64,000 nt of DNA, taken from NCBI RefSeq assembly GCF_041434935.1, contig NZ_CP107964.1, forward strand, positions 6,369,001 through 6,433,000, in the 5' to 3' direction. A program made the translations under genes and the position numbers. The stretch is from Kitasatospora sp. NBC_00374 (GTDB lineage: Bacteria; Actinomycetota; Actinomycetes; Streptomycetales; Streptomycetaceae). The notes under the pieces are model-generated. The model did not search any database and had not been told where the DNA came from. It saw only the letters and a list, made by a program, of their open reading frames with translations. Position 1 is the stretch's first letter, and each line of letters starts with the position of its first letter. Of this stretch, positions 59,714 to 64,000 are shown piece by piece.

Positions 59714-61516
59714 ATGACAGTGCGCTTTCTGAACGACGCCGACGCCACGGTGCCGGCCCCAGCGGAAACCCCGGACGGCGAAGGCCGCCGGAGCACCCGC
59801 GAGGAGCTCGGCCGGTACGCCGAACAGGGCGGCTTCACCCTGACCACCGAGACCCATCCCTGGATCGAGGCCGCCGACCACGTCACCGACCCCGAGGACG
59901 CCCGCGCCGCCACCACGGTGCTGGCCGAACTGCGCAACGGTGACATCCGCGCCGTCGGCGCGGCGGTCACCGGGCTGGCGGCCAAGGCCGGGCTCAACGT
60001 CCCGGAGACCCTGCACGGGCTCAACCTGCTGCTCGACGTCTTCCAGCGGGTCCAGCGCGCCTCCGGCACGCTCCGCGCCGACGTGTACGAGGCCGACCTC
60101 GAGTCGCTGATCGCCGCCACCGCGGACGGCCGCTGGCGCAAGCAGCGGGGCGTCAAGCTCTCGCTCGGACAGCGCTGGACGCTCCGCTCGCAGGCCAAGA
60201 GCCTCACGGTCGGCGGTCGCACCAGCCGCGCCGACCTGCACGCCGCCCTGACGGCCGCCGCCGAGGCCCGTACCGACTGGGTGGCCCTGGCCGACGACGA
60301 CACCGCCGCCCGGCCGGTCGTCCCGGTCGGCGGCACCCTGATCGCCGAGACCGCGCAGGCCGTCGAGTCGCTCGGCACCGCCGTCCGCTCGCTGGGCCGC
60401 CTCCTGCCGGAGCGCGACCTGGAGGCCCTGCCCCTGGGCGAACTCGCCGACCTGGTCGACCGCCTGGCCGCCGACGAGGGCACCCTCTACCGGCTGCCCG
60501 CCTTGCACGCCGCGCGCGAGGAACTCGCCGAGGCCGGGCTCGAAACCCTGCTGACCGAGCTGGCCGAGCGTCAGGCGGACCGGGACGCGGCACTCGCCGC
60601 GTACGACCGCCAGGTCGGCGCGGAGGCCGACGTCGAGGCCGAGGAGCAGGCCGCCCGGCAGGCGCTCGCGGCCGGGCCGCGGGGGGAGGAGCCGACTGCG
60701 GCGGTCGAGGCGGAGACGGAGGTCGAGGCCGTCGAGGCGGTGGCCGAGCCTGCCGTCGAGCCGGTCGCCGTCGAGGAGCCGGTGGTCGAGGCCGAGGCCG
60801 AGCCGGTGGCCGAGGTCGTCGTCGAGGAGGCCCCCGCCGAGGAGCCCGTCGTCGAGCCGGTGGTCGAGGCCGAGGTTGTCGCCGAGCCGGTCGCCGTCGA
60901 GGCGGAGCCCGAGCCGGTCGTCGAGGCCGAGCCCGACGTCGAGCCCGTGGCCGACGTCGAGCCCGTGGCCGTCGAGGAGCCCGTTGTCGCCGAGCCGGTC
61001 GTCGAGGCCGAGCCCGTGGTCGAGCCGGTCGCCGTCGAGGCGGAGCCCGAGCCGGTGGTCGAGGTCGAGCCCGAGGTCGAGCCCGTGGCCGTCGAGGAGC
61101 CCGTCGTCGTCGAGGCCGAGCCCGTGGTCGAGCCGGTCGCCGTCGAGGCGGAGCCCGAGCCGGTCGTCGAGCCCGAGCCCGAGCCCGAGGTCGAGCCCGT
61201 GGCCGTCGAGGAGCCCGTCGTCGTGGAGCCGGCCGTCGAGCCTGAGCCCGTTGTCGCCGAGGAGCCCGTCGAGGAGCCCGCCGAGGCGCCGAAGAAGGCC
61301 CGTCGGCCGAAGAAGCCGGAGCTGACCGCCGGTCGGCCCGTCACCGCCTACACGCCCGCCGAGCTGACCTCGCTGGTGCGCTGGATCGACAGTGACGGTG
61401 TCGAGCGGTCCGAGGACGAGCTGCTGCGTGCCGCGATGAAGGAGCTGGGCTTCGCCCGGCTCGGGCCCCGGATCAAGGAGGCGCTCGGCGCCGCCGTCAC
61501 CGAGGCCCGCGGCTGA
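59714..61516 (+). CDS. Helicase-associated-like protein with Val/Glu/Pro repeat
   Basis: A 600-residue cytosolic protein in three parts. Residues 1-320 are helical (REELGRYAEQGGFTL, LNVPETLHGLNLLLDVFQRV, DGRWRKQRGVKLSLGQRWTLRSQAKSL, ADLHAALTAAAEARTDW). Residues 329-525 are an acidic VEPVAVEAEPEPVVE repeat. The last 60 (YTPAELTSLVRWIDSDGVERSEDELLRAAMKELGFARLG) form a small helical domain. By memory both end domains resemble non-catalytic segments of large actinobacterial SF1 helicase/DUF4011-type proteins, but no Walker motifs exist here. Function unknown. Start ATG 59714; no clear ribosome binding site. Confidence 0.75.
   Translation: MTVRFLNDADATVPAPAETPDGEGRRSTREELGRYAEQGGFTLTTETHPWIEAADHVTDPEDARAATTVLAELRNGDIRAVGAAVTGLAAKAGLNVPETLHGLNLLLDVFQRVQRASGTLRADVYEADLESLIAATADGRWRKQRGVKLSLGQRWTLRSQAKSLTVGGRTSRADLHAALTAAAEARTDWVALADDDTAARPVVPVGGTLIAETAQAVESLGTAVRSLGRLLPERDLEALPLGELADLVDRLAADEGTLYRLPALHAAREELAEAGLETLLTELAERQADRDAALAAYDRQVGAEADVEAEEQAARQALAAGPRGEEPTAAVEAETEVEAVEAVAEPAVEPVAVEEPVVEAEAEPVAEVVVEEAPAEEPVVEPVVEAEVVAEPVAVEAEPEPVVEAEPDVEPVADVEPVAVEEPVVAEPVVEAEPVVEPVAVEAEPEPVVEVEPEVEPVAVEEPVVVEAEPVVEPVAVEAEPEPVVEPEPEPEVEPVAVEEPVVVEPAVEPEPVVAEEPVEEPAEAPKKARRPKKPELTAGRPVTAYTPAELTSLVRWIDSDGVERSEDELLRAAMKELGFARLGPRIKEALGAAVTEARG
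60702..61286 (+). repeat. Low-complexity Val/Glu/Pro/Ala repeat
   Basis: Imperfect GTCGAGCCGGTCGCC-type units repeat for nearly 600 bp inside the 600-aa gene. Larger blocks (VEPVAVEAEPEPVVE, then VEPVAVEEPVV) recur about four times. Likely variable in length between strains and hard to assemble. Confidence 0.85.
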
Positions 61517-61594
61517 CGGCAGCCGCCGTTGCCCGACCGTGCCCGCCCGAGCGATCGCCGCTCGGGCGGGCACGTCGTCCGTGGCGGGCTTCCG

Positions 61595-62044
61595 TCACTC
61601 CCCGATGTCCTCGAACCACAGCTCCGGCCGTGCCGCGATGAATCCGGTCATCAGCCGGACGCACTCGGGGTCGTCCAGCACCGTGATGCCGACCCCGTGC
61701 TCGGCCAGCCACGCGTGGCCGCCCTCGAAGGTGCTCGCCTCGCCGATCACCACCCGGCCGATCCCGAACTGCCGTACCAGGCCCGAGCAGTACCAGCAGG
61801 GCGACAGCGTGGTGACCATCACCGTGCGTCCGTAGCCGCGGAGCCGCCCGGCCGCGCGGAAGGCCGCGGTCTCGGCGTGCATGGACGGATCCCCGTCCTG
61901 GACACGGCGGTTGTGCCCGCGTCCGAGCAGTTCGCCGTCGGCGCCGAACAGCGCGGCACCGATCGGGATCCCGCCCTCGGCCAGCCCGGTCCTGGCCTCC
62001 TCGACCGCCACCGCCAGCATCCGTTCGACGTCCACCGCGACCAA
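61595..62044 (-). CDS. Cytosine/nucleoside deaminase
   Basis: A 149-residue zinc deaminase of the cytidine-deaminase-like fold: HAE in SMHAETAAFR and PCxxC in LSPCWYCSGLV, with ARTGLAEGGIPIGAALF at the start. The layout and length are close to fungal-type cytosine deaminase (FCY1-like) rather than TadA. It would convert cytosine or an analogue to uracil. TTG 62044 has GGAGAG 6 nt upstream; GTG 62035 is an alternative. Confidence 0.88.
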   Translation of the reverse strand: MVAVDVERMLAVAVEEARTGLAEGGIPIGAALFGADGELLGRGHNRRVQDGDPSMHAETAAFRAAGRLRGYGRTVMVTTLSPCWYCSGLVRQFGIGRVVIGEASTFEGGHAWLAEHGVGITVLDDPECVRLMTGFIAARPELWFEDIGE

Positions 62045-62155
62045 CCACCGCTCTCCGCTCGCCGACCCGGCCCCTCATCATCGGGTACGCCTCCGGGCCG
62101 GGACAGTGTGCCGCTCCGCCGGCCGGGACGGCCGTGGGTCCCCGGCCGGCCCCGG

Positions 62156-63187
62156 CTACCGTCCGAAGCGCAGCGGTGCCAGGTGCTCGGGAGTGACGAT
62201 CCGGGTGCCGGGCGCCGCGTGGCGGACCTCCGCGACCAGGCCGGCCAGGTCCATGGCCGGATCCTGGACCGCCGGGTCGGCCAGCGGGATCTCGAAGTTG
62301 TCCCAGTGGACCGGAACCACCGTCCGCGGGTTGCCGAGGGCCCGCAGCAGCCGCGGCACGTACCGGTGGGTGGCCTTGCTGCTCGGTACGGCGATCATCG
62401 CGACATCGGGCCGCAGCCCGGACAGGTTGCGCTCGACGAAGTCGCTCGCGCCCATCAGGAATGCTGCCGGTCCGTCCCCGAAGCGGATCTGGAAGGCGAG
62501 GGTGTCGCCCTCCGGCAGGTCCGCGATGGTGGCCGGCCGGGTGGCCGGCGGGGCCGTGAGGGTGCCGGGTGCGAAGTACCGGTACGAGGCGTTGCGGCTG
62601 TGCAGGCTCGCCACCACCTCCACCGTGCAGTAGCCGAAGTCGAGCACCTCGCCGCCCTTGACGACGACGAGCCGGCCCGGGTCCACGCCCATCGCCTGCA
62701 GCAGGTGGCAGGTGGTCTGGGTGGCGACGATCGGCGCGGCGCCGGTGGTGGCGAGGTACGGCACGTCGCTGACGTGGTCCCAGTGGCTGTGGCTGACCAG
62801 GATCAGGTCGGGCCGGCCCGCGTGCTCGGTCACCAGGTCGGGCCGGACCGACAGCTCCGTCCTCGGGTTGAACGCGCCCTTCGCCAGGCCGGTGTCGAAG
62901 CGGGTGATGTACGGGTCGAAGAGGACGTTCTTCCCGCCGGACTCCATCCGCCAGCCGGACGTGCCGAGCCAGCGGAAGACCGGGTCGCCCGTCGGCGGCG
63001 TGGCTGTCGGGCTGGCTGTCGGGCTGGCTGTCGGCGTGGGCTCGGCGGCCTCCGCCGTCCCGCCGAGCGCGCCCATCACCGGCAGGACGGCCGCCCCCGC
63101 GACGGCCGTCCGCAGGAATCCGCGGCGTCCCACCGGGTTCCCGGCCGGCTCTCCGTCCGTGTCGTCGATCGTCTTTCGATCCGTCAT
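62156..63187 (-). CDS. Tat-exported metallo-beta-lactamase-fold hydrolase
   Basis: A 343-residue secreted MBL-fold protein. The N-terminus has a twin-arginine signal (GRRGFLRTAVAGAAVLPVMGALGG) and a PTPTASPTASPT linker; the metal motif is SHSHWDHVSD, with further ligands in SLHSR, LMGASDF and PVHWDN. It is closest to UlaG-like lactonases/phosphodiesterases of the L-ascorbate-6-phosphate lactonase group, but export argues for a different, extracellular substrate. ATG 63187. Confidence 0.9.
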   Translation of the reverse strand: MTDRKTIDDTDGEPAGNPVGRRGFLRTAVAGAAVLPVMGALGGTAEAAEPTPTASPTASPTATPPTGDPVFRWLGTSGWRMESGGKNVLFDPYITRFDTGLAKGAFNPRTELSVRPDLVTEHAGRPDLILVSHSHWDHVSDVPYLATTGAAPIVATQTTCHLLQAMGVDPGRLVVVKGGEVLDFGYCTVEVVASLHSRNASYRYFAPGTLTAPPATRPATIADLPEGDTLAFQIRFGDGPAAFLMGASDFVERNLSGLRPDVAMIAVPSSKATHRYVPRLLRALGNPRTVVPVHWDNFEIPLADPAVQDPAMDLAGLVAEVRHAAPGTRIVTPEHLAPLRFGR

Positions 63188-63310
63188 GTCTCCCCAGCCG
63201 TGGTCGGGTTCGGATACGCACGCCCGTTCGGGCGCGCAGCGGAGGAGACTGCCGACGAGGCCGCTCCGGTTCCCGCGGCCCCGCCCCGGATCGGGTCGGC
63301 GCGGGCCCCG

Positions 63311-63316
63311 TAGGCT
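63311..63316 (+). promoter_or_regulatory. -10 box TAGGCT, leaderless EI24 gene
   Basis: TAGGCT ends 6 nt before ATG 63323 and no ribosome binding site lies between. Confidence 0.5.
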
Positions 63317-63322
63317 GCGGGT

Positions 63323-64000
63323 ATGCGAGATTTTGCGGCGGGGGTCGGCTATCTGTTCAAGGGGCAGCGCTGGGTGGTGCGGCACGGGCGGTGGTGGGGT
63401 TTCGGGATGATTCCCGCCCTGATCACGCTGGTCGGCTACGTGGCGGCGCTGACCGCGCTGGTGGTCTGGTCGGGCGATCTCGCGGACTGGGCGACGCCGT
63501 TCGCCGACCACTGGGCCTCGCCGTGGCAAGGGCTGCTGCGCGGGCTGGTGGTGGCGGTGGTGGTGGCGGCCAGCGGGCTGCTGTCGCTGGTGACGTTCAC
63601 CGCGGCCACCCTGCTGGTCGGGCAGCCGTTCTACGAGTCGCTGTGCGAGAAGGTGGACGAGAGCGAGGGCGGCGCCCCGCCGGCGCCCGAGGTGTCGCTC
63701 TGGCGCGAGCTGCTGGTCTCCGCGCGGGACAGCGTCCAGGTGCTGCTGCGGGTGGTCGGCTTCGGTGTACTGCTCTTCGCCGCCGGATTCGTGCCGCTGG
63801 TCGGCCAGACCGTGGTGCCGGTGCTCGGCGTCTGCGTGTCCGGCTACTACCTGACGGCCGAGCTGTCGGCGGTGGCCCTGCAGCGCCGGGGGATACCGCA
63901 GCGCGAGCGGCTGCGGCTGCTGCGCGGCCGGATGCCGCTGACGCTGGGCTTCGGGGTGGGTGTGACGCTGCTCTTCCTGGTGCCGTTCGTGACGGTGCTG
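63323..64000 (+). CDS. EI24/CysZ-like membrane protein, 5' part
   Basis: The first 226 codons of an EI24-domain membrane protein, cut by the window end. It starts MRDFAAGVGYLFKGQRWVV and shows four or more helices (FGMIPALITLVGYVAALTALVVW, VVAVVVAASGLLSLVTFTAATLLVGQPFYESL, VLLFAAGFVPLVGQTVVPVLGVCVSGYYLTAELSA). EI24/CysZ proteins include a sulfate permease in enterobacteria; here the substrate is unknown. The GQPFYESLCEKVD motif is typical of the actinobacterial members. Confidence 0.88.
   Translation, partial: MRDFAAGVGYLFKGQRWVVRHGRWWGFGMIPALITLVGYVAALTALVVWSGDLADWATPFADHWASPWQGLLRGLVVAVVVAASGLLSLVTFTAATLLVGQPFYESLCEKVDESEGGAPPAPEVSLWRELLVSARDSVQVLLRVVGFGVLLFAAGFVPLVGQTVVPVLGVCVSGYYLTAELSAVALQRRGIPQRERLRLLRGRMPLTLGFGVGVTLLFLVPFVTVL

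Noticed and set aside
60571..61344. A Thr/Ser/Gly repeat protein on the minus strand
   Set aside because: Exact antisense of the Val/Glu/Pro repeat of the 600-aa gene; no start signal.
1..64000. tRNA, rRNA, CRISPR arrays, insertion sequences
   Set aside because: No cloverleaf with a T-loop, no regularly spaced repeats and no transposase reading frame was seen on either strand.

Overview
The window is high-GC DNA of a streptomycete-type actinomycete (Streptomyces or Kitasatospora). The grounds are the base composition, GTG/ATG starts, many TAnnnT boxes 6-8 nt before a start codon (leaderless transcripts), and genes typical of that family: a Nur-box-controlled iron superoxide dismutase, a DUF397 remnant, an EshA-like family 2B encapsulin, a CabD-like EF-hand protein, an F420-type nitroreductase and a PaaX regulator. 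No rRNA, tRNA, CRISPR array or intact transposase was seen. About 60 genes are intact; the first and last run off the edges.

Layout. 0-9.2 kb: secreted Ig-like protein (cut), YihY/BrkB membrane protein, a three-gene MoxR ATPase / metallopeptidase-VWA operon behind a leaderless 18-codon uORF, a DUF4386 protein and a NarL-type two-component system. 9.4-16.8 kb is the most accessory-looking part: a 1031-aa SF1 helicase fused to a PLD nuclease (Mokosh type II-like antiphage architecture) with a C-terminal DUF5710-like module, then about 1.2 kb of gene remnants (anti-sigma-type ATPase, wHTH protein, DUF397, McrC nuclease end), a sulfite-oxidase-type enzyme and a ParA/DNA-binding pair. 16.9-26.6 kb: FAD monooxygenase, small hypothetical, VOC protein, two convergent CorA channels, an Mg2+ M-box riboswitch with an SD-equipped leader ORF in front of the second CorA, and a KimA-like permease, DUF4239 protein and Pro-rich surface protein.

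26.7-41 kb: family 2B encapsulin, M20 amidohydrolase, small membrane and lipoproteins, a GNAT protein, a 2,4-dienoyl-CoA-reductase-type flavoprotein with a PadR regulator, DJ-1/LysR pair, sodF, aminotransferase IV, TetR/nitroreductase pair with two operators. 41-64 kb: thioesterase pseudogene, alpha/beta hydrolase, GNAT, PaaX, HIT, MFS exporter, ROK kinase, sulfatase-modifying-like protein, carotenoid-desaturase-like oxidoreductase, PfkB kinase, Fpg/Nei glycosylase, EF-hand protein, two EamA transporters flanking a MocR remnant and an orphan sugar-binding lipoprotein, lipase-maturation-factor-like protein, a 600-aa helicase-associated-like protein with a Val/Glu/Pro repeat, a cytosine-deaminase-like enzyme, a Tat-exported metallo-beta-lactamase-fold protein and an EI24 membrane protein (cut).

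Most of the window is ordinary chromosomal accessory content. The items worth pursuing are the helicase-PLD-DUF5710 protein beside a decayed restriction remnant, the M-box leader with its embedded ORF, the encapsulin without an obvious cargo gene, the MoxR/VWA triad, and the helicase-associated-like repeat protein. All family assignments are by reading the sequence; no search was run.
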